This document shows positions 45,858 through 54,505 of a DNA stretch of 64,000 nt, one piece after another. Each line of letters opens with the position of its first letter. The first letter of the stretch is position 1. Below the pieces are notes generated by a model. It was given only the letters and a program-made list of their open reading frames with translations, was not told the DNA's origin and searched no databases. The translations under genes were made by a program, and so were the position numbers. Origin of the DNA: a bacterium SCSIO 12741 (GTDB lineage: Bacteria > Bacteroidota > Bacteroidia > Flavobacteriales_G > Salibacteraceae); contig CP073749.1 of assembly GCA_024398055.1 (NCBI GenBank), forward strand, positions 124,001 to 188,000, in the 5' to 3' direction.

Positions 45858-46747
45858 AGGGAGTTTTGTACCATTTCCTGAGCCTTGGGTAAAATAGCCG
45901 AGGCTACCTTTTGATTTCCCAATGCATTGAGGTGAATGAAATCTCGGTAACATTCATCAGTCATGTAATTCATTCCCTGAATTGTGGGAACTCCTTGCTG
46001 TTTCCAAATCTCCAGGATTTCGAGTCCGTCTTGTTCATATTGTTGTTGGGCTACCTCTTCTCGGGTCGGATGCAAGTATCCCAATACCTGAATTCCATCC
46101 CGATCGGCCATTTCTTTTAACTGTCTGAAGCCTTGATTTTCGGTCCCAAAGCTCGGGTCGCGAGGAGCATTGGGATAAGGGGCAGCATCCCAGCGGTGCA
46201 TCACCAACTTTTTACGAATCAATTCAACCCAGGCCAGACTGTAGGACTCTATTGGATAATTGATATTTACCTCAATGGGACTGTATTCGCCAATGAAATC
46301 TTTTCGATCGTGAGAAGAGTAAACCAGTATCATCACCTTGGCATCGAAGGTGCCATATCGTTTCAAGTAAGCCGCTCCATTTTCCGGCCCCCAGCTTCCG
46401 GCAGAAATATTAAGTACTTGAATGGGTGTATCGATCGCCAGGTTTAAACTATCCTTGAGTAAATTACTGGACAACTCATTATTAGAAAGGTGATCTCCAC
46501 CATTAATGATCGAATCTCCAATTTTGAGTACGGTTATCTTTCCCTTTACCGGCTCGGGATTACGCTGCGACAAGGAGTTGGTCTCAATCAGGTTTCCAAA
46601 TCGTTTTACCTTTTGATTGGGCACCAAAATGTATTCGAAATCACGATCCCCCATATAAAGTACAGGGTTCCCCATGCCCATAAAACGCATTACAATTTCG
46701 GAAACCAAAAGGAGTACGACTATAACCAGAAGTATTTTCCGAATCAA
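45854..46747 (-). CDS. Membrane-anchored SGNH-hydrolase-like protein
   Basis: A 297-residue protein with one N-terminal membrane segment (ILLVIVVLLLVSEIVMRFMG) and a periplasm-facing domain. GDS-type motif TVLKIGDSIINGGDH, an Asn/Gly block (ISAGSWGPENGAA) and the catalytic-type Asp-x-x-His in YRDFIHLNALG fit the SGNH fold. Such proteins can be carbohydrate esterases or acetyl transferases. The start is TTG 46747, overlapping the upstream polymerase stop as TTGA; later ATGs would remove the membrane anchor. Being coupled to a Wzy/ligase-like gene suggests it edits the polymerised glycan. Confidence 0.78.
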   Translation of the reverse strand: MIRKILLVIVVLLLVSEIVMRFMGMGNPVLYMGDRDFEYILVPNQKVKRFGNLIETNSLSQRNPEPVKGKITVLKIGDSIINGGDHLSNNELSSNLLKDSLNLAIDTPIQVLNISAGSWGPENGAAYLKRYGTFDAKVMILVYSSHDRKDFIGEYSPIEVNINYPIESYSLAWVELIRKKLVMHRWDAAPYPNAPRDPSFGTENQGFRQLKEMADRDGIQVLGYLHPTREEVAQQQYEQDGLEILEIWKQQGVPTIQGMNYMTDECYRDFIHLNALGNQKVASAILPKAQEMVQNSL

Positions 46748-48087
46748 AACTGACGCTTTAGAGTACCACTAACGAAGGCAGGAATTTTTTCTTCTACTTC
46801 CTCCCATTTTAGCTCACTCAATTGCAGGGTAACGGTCATAAAAAAGATGACGGTATAGGGGTTGAGTGATGCTCCTAACCAAGGCTCAAAGTTGGCCTGA
46901 AAGAAGGCGGCATATAATGCCGGGAAAGCCAATTTACTTTTCTTAGCAGCCCGGGTGAAGGTAGCCAGCAATCCTCCCAGAAACAGGATCAGACCAATCA
47001 GGCCGTTGTTCAGCCAAACAATGAGGTAAGTATTGTGCACCCCACCTTGGTGGTTTAGGGTTTCCAGCAGGATCTGAATAGGACCGAAAATCCAAATTTC
47101 ATCGTAGGCCCATCCCCGACCCAAAAAGAAGTTTTTCTGAATCTCCTCCCAGGCGAATCGCCAGGCAATTAGTCGACCAGAACCCGTTTCTACACCCTGA
47201 GAACCTTCCAATCGAAGTTCATCTTGCAATCCCACCTCGGTAAGCACATATACACCTGCCTCCAATACAAAATCGTACACGAATATCAGGGTACCTACCA
47301 TGAGTAAGCCAACGGCTAAAGAGATTCGGGAGGTGATGTAATTGAAAACATAAAAAATGAGTACCGACATCAAGGCTGCCCGACTACCCGAATAAAGTAG
47401 CGTGACGATAACAATGAGGTAAAAAAAGATGCGCTCTCTACGTCCAAACCCCTTGTCTTCAAGTTTGCTCTTAACGGTTTCAAAAAACAGCAAGGTAAAG
47501 AGGCAATACATGGCCAATCCATTGGGGTTACCAAAGATTCCACGAAGGCGCCCCCCGTGACTGATTCCATATTCACTGATGGATCCAAAAACCAGGCAGG
47601 AAATAATAATGAGTGCCGAAAAAGTAACAATTCCCTTAAGCGCCGTACGAGGCTGATGCTCGGTAAAGTACTTCATGTAAAAGGGCGCTGAAATTACCAA
47701 AAGGCAATAGGACAAGTATTTACGCGCACTTAACCCGAGGTCAGGACTTACGAAAACCATAGCCATTGCCAGGAGCAAAAAGGGCGTAAGATTCCTTAAA
47801 ACATGATTGGTATAGCCGTATTGCCGATAAATCATAAGGCCCCCAATGAAGACTATGACCATGTAGAGCGGCTTGACTTGGGTGGCAAACTCCAGGTAAA
47901 AGTTATCTGAAAGGATAAGCAAATACCAGAAGGACATAAAAATCATGAGGTAGTTTCTCTGGGCCAAAAGCAGTAGCCCAAAGATCAAAACGATCCCAAT
48001 AATTAAAAATGAATTCAGCTGAAAAATCAGCGGCCAACTCATTAAAAATATCAGAAATGAAAAGTTCTTTTTAATAAACTCTACCAT
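46744..48087 (-). CDS. O-antigen polymerase/ligase-like membrane protein (Wzy/WaaL type)
   Basis: A 447-residue inner-membrane protein with about 12 hydrophobic segments. The Wzy_C/O-antigen ligase region shows LRGIFGNPNGLAMYCLFTLL, YSGSRAALMSVLIFYV and the large periplasmic loop GSGRLIAWRFAWEEIQKNFF-LGRGWAYDE with HNTYLIVWLNNGLIGLILF. The loop residues (Arg, Glu, His) match family positions. It either polymerises repeat units or ligates the chain to a lipid carrier; sequence alone does not decide. Coupled by a TTGA overlap to the SGNH gene. Confidence 0.85.
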   Translation of the reverse strand: MVEFIKKNFSFLIFLMSWPLIFQLNSFLIIGIVLIFGLLLLAQRNYLMIFMSFWYLLILSDNFYLEFATQVKPLYMVIVFIGGLMIYRQYGYTNHVLRNLTPFLLLAMAMVFVSPDLGLSARKYLSYCLLVISAPFYMKYFTEHQPRTALKGIVTFSALIIISCLVFGSISEYGISHGGRLRGIFGNPNGLAMYCLFTLLFFETVKSKLEDKGFGRRERIFFYLIVIVTLLYSGSRAALMSVLIFYVFNYITSRISLAVGLLMVGTLIFVYDFVLEAGVYVLTEVGLQDELRLEGSQGVETGSGRLIAWRFAWEEIQKNFFLGRGWAYDEIWIFGPIQILLETLNHQGGVHNTYLIVWLNNGLIGLILFLGGLLATFTRAAKKSKLAFPALYAAFFQANFEPWLGASLNPYTVIFFMTVTLQLSELKWEEVEEKIPAFVSGTLKRQF

Positions 48088-48204
48088 GAATTGAACTGCT
48101 TAGGATCTGCGCTTCTACGGGCCCGTAAATATATAATAACTTACCCTGTGGATGATAAGCAATTCATCAACTCGATCATCCAAATTTTAGAGCAAATTTC
48201 TACT

Positions 48205-48891
48205 CTACTTATTTTTATCGGTCAAGAATTGGGTGATGATCTCTTCTGGTGACTGAAGATAGCGGTGGTTATCCTTTTCAATCAGTGTTTCAAATCTCTG
48301 AGTATCCACTGAATAGCGATCTCCTTTGTGTACTTTTTGGTAACGAGCCTTTTGCCCAAGCCCCTCTTCCATAATTTCTACCAACCGGGATACCGATGTG
48401 GCATTAGGGTGGCAAACATTGATCTCAAACAAATCAGATTGAGTGAGTGCCGCTGAGATAGCTGCCGCCAAATCTCCTGACCAAAACAGGTAGCGTTCAG
48501 CCTCGGTATGCAATTCAAATTCTCCACCAGAAGTGATTTGATTGTAGAGAAAATTGCAAAATTGATTCGGGTTGGAGGTCGGCCCTACCAAAATGGGTAA
48601 TCGAACCACCAGGGCTCGCTTGGATTCGAGTAGCAAGGCTTCTACTTTCCTTTTGAACTGCACGTATGCCGTACTCGACTTACTCGGATCGAAAACACTA
48701 CAGGTGCTGAAATAGACAAATTTTTTATCTGGAAAACGATCCATGTACTCCTGAAGCAGAGTCCACTCCCGATTAAAGGGATCTTCCAATTTCTCTCCAC
48801 TGTTGGCTACTCCTGAAGCAAAAATGACCAGGTCTTCCCGATCCTTCAAAGAGGCACAACTCCTCGCTACTAATCCATTTCCGACTATCAA
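48205..48891 (-). CDS. Short NAD(P)-dependent epimerase/reductase-like protein
   Basis: A 228-residue SDR-type protein. The Rossmann start IVGNGLVARSC follows directly after the initiator, FVYFSTCSVFDPSK carries the serine/threonine of the SDR active site, and YVQFKRKVEALL gives Tyr-x-x-x-Lys; RLPILVGPTSNPNQF follows. Shorter than classical epimerases but complete in these motifs. The start is TTG 48891, overlapping the upstream glycosyltransferase stop (TTGA); no ATG is available near the Rossmann strand. Probably it modifies a nucleotide sugar; the reaction is unknown. A 117-base spacer with no gene separates it from the polymerase. Confidence 0.78.
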   Translation of the reverse strand: MIVGNGLVARSCASLKDREDLVIFASGVANSGEKLEDPFNREWTLLQEYMDRFPDKKFVYFSTCSVFDPSKSSTAYVQFKRKVEALLLESKRALVVRLPILVGPTSNPNQFCNFLYNQITSGGEFELHTEAERYLFWSGDLAAAISAALTQSDLFEINVCHPNATSVSRLVEIMEEGLGQKARYQKVHKGDRYSVDTQRFETLIEKDNHRYLQSPEEIITQFLTDKNK

Positions 48892-50030
48892 ACCGAGGCC
48901 GAATTTAATACTTCTATCAAACGATTGCCCAGGTATTCCCAGGTAAATGATTCCTTCACTTGATCCAAAGCACCTTGCTTTCTTCGGTCCAGTTCTTTAG
49001 GATCTTCCTGAATGAGAAGATTAAATTGTTTCTCAAACTCCTGATGATCCGGAACCAACCAGCCAGTATGATCATTGACCAACTGATTTACAGCGCCAAC
49101 ATCCATGGCCAAAGCCGTTAATCCACGCCCCATAGATTCGGGTAACACGGTAGGAAAACCTTCCGATATACTTGGAAGTAACAAACAATCGCAAGTATCT
49201 ACAATGTTAAAATATTGCGTAAGTGAAGTAACCTTACCATGGTAATGAAATGCAGCATCGGTAGGACGAATTCCTTCGTCTAATTCTCCAATCCAATGCA
49301 ATTCAAAATCGCCTTTCTTTCCAAATGCCTGATTGGCAATTTGCAGCAGTTCGGGAATACCCTTTCTACGCTCATTTCTTCCAATGAAAAGAAACTTCTT
49401 AGTACTTCCGGTGGGCTGTATGCTATCCTTTAGGTTGTCCTTGAGCAATCCTCCGTGAAAATTGATCAAGTTCTTATCACTTCCCAAAAGCTTGTGGTGC
49501 AGGTCACGAATTTTCCCGCCGTAACAAAGAATCCAATCCGCATTTCTTAGACTGTCTAAAGCGATTCGTTGGAGGCTCTTAGCTGCCATCTTCGATTTAA
49601 AATCAAAGGTGGGTTGGAACATTTCCAAGCCGTGCAGCTGAGAAATTACTGGTGGAAAATTCTTTCGGGACTCCTTCTTCCAGGTACAAGCTGTAAACCC
49701 TTTGGTTAAGATGGCATCAAATGAGGATAGGTCGTCCCTGCCTTCCAAAGCTTTATACAAGTTTTTACTATATCCACGTTCCGACAAAACGTAAGTAAGG
49801 GGCATGGAAAAAGTGGGGTACTCAACAGGGTTTAGTTTCACTTGACCTTTCCAAGTTTTTGGAAACACCTCCCAGAACTTATCCTGGTTCAAATAGGCGG
49901 GTAAATAGACCTCTACCTGCCATCCCCGTTCCACGAGAGCCAAAAGCAGGTAGTAAGCATGACGTTGCATACCACCAATGGTCATGGGATAAATCCCGTC
50001 TGTAATCAGAAGAGCTTTAGGTGCTGTCAT
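48888..50030 (-). CDS. Family 4 glycosyltransferase
   Basis: A 380-residue GT-B enzyme. The N-terminus LLITDGIYPMTIGGMQRHAY has the glycine-rich acceptor loop, and the C-terminal GT4 core shows KFLFIGRNERRKGIPELLQI and LPSISEGFPTVLPESMGRG with the Glu-x7-Glu pair. Cytoplasmic, builds the surface glycan from an NDP-sugar; linkage unknown. It lies 16 bases after the WecE transaminase gene and overlaps the short epimerase by 4 bases. Confidence 0.92.
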   Translation of the reverse strand: MTAPKALLITDGIYPMTIGGMQRHAYYLLLALVERGWQVEVYLPAYLNQDKFWEVFPKTWKGQVKLNPVEYPTFSMPLTYVLSERGYSKNLYKALEGRDDLSSFDAILTKGFTACTWKKESRKNFPPVISQLHGLEMFQPTFDFKSKMAAKSLQRIALDSLRNADWILCYGGKIRDLHHKLLGSDKNLINFHGGLLKDNLKDSIQPTGSTKKFLFIGRNERRKGIPELLQIANQAFGKKGDFELHWIGELDEGIRPTDAAFHYHGKVTSLTQYFNIVDTCDCLLLPSISEGFPTVLPESMGRGLTALAMDVGAVNQLVNDHTGWLVPDHQEFEKQFNLLIQEDPKELDRRKQGALDQVKESFTWEYLGNRLIEVLNSASV

Positions 50031-50046
50031 GAAGATTGCCGTCTAT

Positions 50047-51177
50047 TTATAGGTAAAACTTCCTGATTCGTTCTATGACGCGAAGCTGCTCGTCCTTTTC
50101 CAAAGCAGCATAAAACGGCAATCGAACCAAACAGGAGGAATACCGATCGCAATTGCTTAAGTCTCGTCCGTCATGCTTGTCTTTGAAGTAATCGCTTTGG
50201 TGCAAACTCTGGTAGTGGAACACAGCGTGAATGTTTTCTTCCTTGAGGAATTTGATCAGCTCAGATCGTTGTTTCAGGGAATCACAAACCAGATAGAACA
50301 TGTGGTAATTGTTGGTCGCATAGTCTGGAATAACAGGCATGCGAACTTTATCGTTCAAGTCTTTTAGTCCTTCCCAATACAGGTTCCAAATCTCCGCTCT
50401 TCGCGACTGAATGGCTTCCAGATTCTGAAGCTGGGCATAGAGGAAAGCTGCAATCATTTCTGATGGCAAATAGGACGATCCTAAGTCTACCCAGCCGTAT
50501 TTATCAATCTCGCCCCGAAAAAATGCCGAGCGATTGGTTCCTTTTTCCCATACTATTTCTGACCGTTCTACCCACTGATCATCGTTGATAGCGATCAATC
50601 CACCTTCACCTGAAATCACATTTTTGGTTTCATGAAAAGAAAAGGTGGCCATCTGTCCAATACTTCCCAGCGACCGTCCTTTGTAAAATGAATCGATAGC
50701 CTGAGCCGCATCTTCTACTACGTATACCCCATGTTTTTTGGCCACTTCCATGATGGGGTCCATATCACATGCTACTCCGGCGTAGTGTACCGGTACGATC
50801 AATTTGGTTTTAGGCGTGATCAACGATTCGATGGCTTCTTCATCCATTCCCGGATGATCGGGTCTGGAATCAATGAATCGAAGCTTTGCACCTTTTAAGG
50901 CAAATGCATTTGCTGTGGAAACAAAGGTGTAAGAAGGTAGAATTACCTCATCGCCCGGTTGCAAATTCAAGAGCACTGCGCTCATTTCCAAGGCATGGGT
51001 ACAAGACGTGGTCAGTAGTCCTTTTTTAATGGAGTAACGCTCCTCAAAAAAAGCCTGGCATTTGCGGGTATAAGCCCCGTTTCCGGATAATTGCCCAATA
51101 TCAATGGCATCAAGAATGTACTCTGTTTCCTGTCCCGTGAAATAGGGTTTATTAAAAACGATTTTCTTATGTGTCAT
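50047..51177 (-). CDS. wecE: dTDP-4-amino-4,6-dideoxygalactose transaminase (WecE/RffA type)
   Basis: A 376-residue PLP-dependent DegT/DnrJ/EryC1 aminotransferase. VFNKPYFTGQETEYILDAI and the block LSGNGAYTRKCQAFFEERYS are characteristic of RffA/WecE. The PLP lysine is in FSFHETKNVISGEGG, with VVEDAAQAIDSFYKG for the pyridine-contacting Asp. It converts dTDP-4-keto-6-deoxyglucose to dTDP-Fuc4N. No rmlA/rmlB genes for the precursor are in the window. ATG overlaps the phosphoesterase stop (ATGA), so it belongs to the aminosugar module running from 55202 down to 48205. Confidence 0.92.
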   Translation of the reverse strand: MTHKKIVFNKPYFTGQETEYILDAIDIGQLSGNGAYTRKCQAFFEERYSIKKGLLTTSCTHALEMSAVLLNLQPGDEVILPSYTFVSTANAFALKGAKLRFIDSRPDHPGMDEEAIESLITPKTKLIVPVHYAGVACDMDPIMEVAKKHGVYVVEDAAQAIDSFYKGRSLGSIGQMATFSFHETKNVISGEGGLIAINDDQWVERSEIVWEKGTNRSAFFRGEIDKYGWVDLGSSYLPSEMIAAFLYAQLQNLEAIQSRRAEIWNLYWEGLKDLNDKVRMPVIPDYATNNYHMFYLVCDSLKQRSELIKFLKEENIHAVFHYQSLHQSDYFKDKHDGRDLSNCDRYSSCLVRLPFYAALEKDEQLRVIERIRKFYL

Positions 51178-51875
51178 TGTCCTATTCTAACTCCTCGGTA
51201 TAATACTTGAAAAATGTACTCTTCGTAGCCCTTTCGTTTCATGTCTTCTACTATCACATCCACCGGGTACTCCACCCTCACCTGAACAAAACTATTGTCT
51301 TCCTCCAATATACCGTAGGAGGCACGTGGGTCTCCATCACGAGGTTGCCCGATGGAGGCCGGGTTCAAATGCATTTGGCCACTTTCCACTTGTTTACAGA
51401 AAAACTGATGAGTATGTCCAGTAGCCAGAATATGGGTATCCTCTAAATAGTTGTCCGCATATTCCTGATCAAAATTCAAAAGGTATTCATCAATTGGATC
51501 CTGCATCCCGCCGTGAACCATCATCAACTTACGGTTATTCCGGGAAATGGTTCTGGATTCTGGCATTTCGGCCAGGAAGGAAATATTTTCTGAGCTTAAC
51601 TCTTTCTGCTGGCGTTGCAAAATACGAGTCGCCGTTTTCGATCGATCGATGCGCCCTTCGTTGTGAATTAAGGCATAATCGTGGTTTCCCATAATGCAGG
51701 GAATCTGTTCTTCCCGCAATCGATCAACCACTTCATTGACCATGGAATTAAATCCAATTAAGTCACCCAGGCAATATACTTGCTGAATTCCTCGCTGGTG
51801 GATGTCCTTTAAAACGGCATCCAGAGCAGGGTAATTCCCATGAATGTCAGATATAAAGGCTATGGGTTCAGTCAT
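51174..51875 (-). CDS. Metallophosphoesterase (calcineurin-like)
   Basis: About 233 residues. ATG 51875 is chosen over a frame extension because the fold begins right there (TEPIAFISDIHGNYPALDAV). The five metallophosphoesterase blocks are present: DIHGN, YCLGDLIGFN, CIMGNHDYAL, VHGGMQDP and ATGHTHQFF. Related enzymes hydrolyse phosphomonoesters or diesters, including dinucleoside polyphosphates. Embedded with 8-base and 4-base overlaps between an ATP-grasp gene and WecE, it may dephosphorylate an intermediate of the same sugar pathway, an inference. Confidence 0.88.
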   Translation of the reverse strand: MTEPIAFISDIHGNYPALDAVLKDIHQRGIQQVYCLGDLIGFNSMVNEVVDRLREEQIPCIMGNHDYALIHNEGRIDRSKTATRILQRQQKELSSENISFLAEMPESRTISRNNRKLMMVHGGMQDPIDEYLLNFDQEYADNYLEDTHILATGHTHQFFCKQVESGQMHLNPASIGQPRDGDPRASYGILEEDNSFVQVRVEYPVDVIVEDMKRKGYEEYIFQVLYRGVRIGQ

Positions 51876-52830
51876 AATGTATTTGGTCCTTGATGTATCG
51901 AACAGCTCTCCCGGATTTAAGAGAAACTTCTTCGGGAAGTTCACCTAATAAAAAGTAGGAAAGGCACATTTCCGGTTCATTGTAACCAAAAGACGTTCTA
52001 ATGGAACAGGCACTGGATATTCTGGGGTTTATTTCCAAAATATAGGGTTTACCATCCTCCATCCTAAACTGCATATTGGTGGGTCCAATGGGACGAAACA
52101 CCTGACAGAGTTTAGCGGCATATTCCATAATGGCAGCGTTGTTCTCAACCCAGGCCTTTGACGTTGAACCGTCCTTAGAAAGAACTCTTCTCAAAAGAAT
52201 GGAATTTTTAAAACTGCCATCTCCCGTACCAAAAACGGCCAGGGTATATTCACTTTGTTCGTCCCCAATTACCTTTTGACAAAGGATCGCATCGGGGTCG
52301 GACTCCGTGTAAAAATCAAATTCTCGTTTTGTATGGATCTTACGAATACCCTTAGAGGCAGAACCTTTGCGCGGCTTGATCAAAAAGGGCAATCCCAATT
52401 GTTCAGCGTTTTGCTCAAAGGAACATCCCTGCAAAGTTGGGATTACGTCCCAATCGGATTCATTTTCCAAGTATCGGTAGAAGTCCAGTTTATCAGTGCA
52501 CAGTTCCATAAGCTTGGATTGATTGTGCACCCATTTGGCCTTGAGTTGCTCACCAGCGGCCATAAAGGCTTGGATGTCGGGCTCAATTCCTGGAATGATC
52601 AAATCAATTTGGCGCTCAGCAACCAGCTGATTGATGTAGGGAATAAAATCAGGATCATTGGCTGGAATACCTTGAATAAAAGTATCGCACCACTCCTGCC
52701 CTACCGCATCGTCATAAATATCAATTCCAATAATATGGAGATCGTATTTAGACGCTTTAAGGGAATGCAAAATGCCATAACCGATGATGGCTCCAACTCC
52801 GGTAACCAGTACCGTTTTTTGGTTTTGCAT
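51868..52830 (-). CDS. ATP-grasp ligase-like protein
   Basis: A 320-residue ATP-grasp enzyme of the carbamoyl-phosphate-synthase-like type seen in polysaccharide loci. The pre-ATP-grasp Rossmann part is VLVTGVGAIIGYGILHSLKA; the ATP-binding core has LPFLIKPRKGSASKGIRKIH and the metal-binding end YILEINPRISSACSIRTSFG. Such proteins join a carboxylate to an amine using ATP. Lying between the methyltransferase (2-base gap) and phosphoesterase, next to an aminosugar transaminase, it could attach an amino acid or other acid to the sugar amine. That product is inferred, not seen. Confidence 0.85.
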   Translation of the reverse strand: MQNQKTVLVTGVGAIIGYGILHSLKASKYDLHIIGIDIYDDAVGQEWCDTFIQGIPANDPDFIPYINQLVAERQIDLIIPGIEPDIQAFMAAGEQLKAKWVHNQSKLMELCTDKLDFYRYLENESDWDVIPTLQGCSFEQNAEQLGLPFLIKPRKGSASKGIRKIHTKREFDFYTESDPDAILCQKVIGDEQSEYTLAVFGTGDGSFKNSILLRRVLSKDGSTSKAWVENNAAIMEYAAKLCQVFRPIGPTNMQFRMEDGKPYILEINPRISSACSIRTSFGYNEPEMCLSYFLLGELPEEVSLKSGRAVRYIKDQIHYD

Positions 52831-52832
52831 AT

Positions 52833-53582
52833 TTAGCTATTAACAGAGGCTTCGATGTAAACCATCGTGGTCAATTCTGGATAGTCAACCCCGATTTTCA
52901 ATAAAGCCTGGTGAATGTTGTCGTCAAAATTCAATTTCTGCATCTGCCCGGTAGTAATCACCTTCAGCGCCACTCCCTCTACCCGATGAATGGTCAATCC
53001 ACAATCCTTGAGGAACTCAACGATGGTTTCGGAAGAATAGTAACGTCGATGTCCAAGGATGTAATCTTGTTCCTGAAAAGCAAACAAGTCATCCAAAAGA
53101 CCGGCTTCAAATCCAATGCGACGGTTCAAGGACGTGGCGGAAGGAACGCTGATAAAGAACCGTCCACCTGGGGCCAACCATTTCTTGTAATGCTCAATGA
53201 TGAATCCAGGATCGTAAACGTGCTCCAACACATTGCACATGGCAATGTTTTGAAAGGTTTTTCCCGGGTTGTATTCCTCAAAGAAGGTGCACACCAAATC
53301 CACGGAGTTCAAATCAGGGTTGTCCTCCTTGAACTTGTCAATTAAAATGGATGAACCATCGAGGGTAGTCACCTGTTTAAAATTCTCTTGGAAAATCCGG
53401 GTTGTGGTTCCATCCCCCAATCCCAATTCAAGAATTTCGTCGTGGTTTTGGGCATGGGCAACAATCTGGTTACTAATCCAGGTAATGTTGCGAATGTTCT
53501 CATCATTATAGACTCCATGGTACCCGGCGGCCGAATCCTCAATTCTCTGTCTTTCGTCGTCTGGTAAATGAATGTTGCTCAC
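52833..53582 (-). CDS. Class I SAM-dependent methyltransferase
   Basis: A 249-residue methyltransferase. Motif I is ILELGLGDGTTTRIF, the acidic residue follows in TLDGSSILIDKFK, motif IV is NIAMCNVLEHVYDPG, and the post-motif is WLAPGGRFFISVPSATSLNR. The start is GTG 53582, overlapping the GT2 stop (GTGA); ATG is absent near the N-terminus. Probably methylates a sugar or lipid-linked intermediate of the aminosugar module. Substrate unknown. Confidence 0.88.
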   Translation of the reverse strand: MSNIHLPDDERQRIEDSAAGYHGVYNDENIRNITWISNQIVAHAQNHDEILELGLGDGTTTRIFQENFKQVTTLDGSSILIDKFKEDNPDLNSVDLVCTFFEEYNPGKTFQNIAMCNVLEHVYDPGFIIEHYKKWLAPGGRFFISVPSATSLNRRIGFEAGLLDDLFAFQEQDYILGHRRYYSSETIVEFLKDCGLTIHRVEGVALKVITTGQMQKLNFDDNIHQALLKIGVDYPELTTMVYIEASVNS

Positions 53583-54505
53583 TTGATTATGGTTTTAATA
53601 ATGTACAATGGGCGATTTTGAGTCTGGGTAAAAATCTTGGACAGGTAAAGCCCCACAATGCCCAAACTCAATATGACCACTCCTGTGGAAAACAGAAGCA
53701 GTGCTGCTAAGGTGGTGAATCCAGATAAAATAGTTTCTGGAAAAAGTATCTTTTTTACAAACAGGAAGGTCATAAAACTCAAACTCAACATCGAGATGAT
53801 CAGACCTAAATAGAACAGGAAGTAAAGCGGCTTGGGTGAAAAGGATGAAATCGCCTGAAACATCAGATTGAGGCGATGAAAAAAGGAATAGGTCGATTTC
53901 TTTCTTGAGCTTTTCTCCACCACAATTCCTACTTGGTGGTAACCCACCCAATACATCATCCCGCCTAAAAACAGGTTTCGGTCTCCTAAGGATACCAACT
54001 TACGAACGTATTCCTGACTCATCAATCGCTCGGTCATCACGTTCTCGGGTACATGGGTTTGGCTGAAGAAGTTGAACACTTTCCAAAACCATGATCCCAG
54101 ATAGGCTTTCACCCAACTTCCTTTACGCTGGGCTTGAATTCCGTAAACAACATCCGCACCCGTTTTGTGTTTTTCTTCATAAAAACGCTCGACCAAAGAG
54201 GGCATTACTTCCAGATCACAATCAATAAGGAATACATCCTTTCCAGTGGACTGTTCCAGACCAGCCGTAATGGCATAGTGATGACCAAAGTTTCTTGAAA
54301 ACTCAACGATGACAATCTCAGGGGTCTGTGCCTTTCGCTTGACCAACAATTCTTTGGACTGATCCGTAATACCATCCAGCACAAAAATCAGCTCGAAGGA
54401 CTGTATACCGAGCTTCTCAATGCTCTCCAAACAGCTATCGATAAACCGATTTAAATAGGACTCAGATCGGTAAACGGTGGTAACTACGCTCAGCTCAGGA
54501 GTCAT
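53579..54505 (-). CDS. Membrane-anchored family 2 glycosyltransferase (ArnC/DPM-like)
   Basis: About 308 residues. The cytoplasmic GT-A domain begins PELSVVTTVYRSESYLNRFI and has the DxD-type VFLIDCDLEVMPSLVERF; FSRNFGHHYAITAGLEQ is typical of polyprenyl-phosphate sugar transferases. Two C-terminal transmembrane helices (LYFLFYLGLIISMLSLSFM; LLLFSTGVVILSLGIVGLYL) complete the ArnC/GtrB-like shape. It likely makes a polyprenyl-phosphate-linked sugar. ATG 54505 (or 54514) overlaps the WbqC stop. Confidence 0.9.
   Translation of the reverse strand: MTPELSVVTTVYRSESYLNRFIDSCLESIEKLGIQSFELIFVLDGITDQSKELLVKRKAQTPEIVIVEFSRNFGHHYAITAGLEQSTGKDVFLIDCDLEVMPSLVERFYEEKHKTGADVVYGIQAQRKGSWVKAYLGSWFWKVFNFFSQTHVPENVMTERLMSQEYVRKLVSLGDRNLFLGGMMYWVGYHQVGIVVEKSSRKKSTYSFFHRLNLMFQAISSFSPKPLYFLFYLGLIISMLSLSFMTFLFVKKILFPETILSGFTTLAALLLFSTGVVILSLGIVGLYLSKIFTQTQNRPLYIIKTIIK

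Noticed and set aside
52255-52836. Plus-strand open frame of 193 codons
   Set aside because: Antisense to the ATP-grasp gene; no motif and no promoter or start support.
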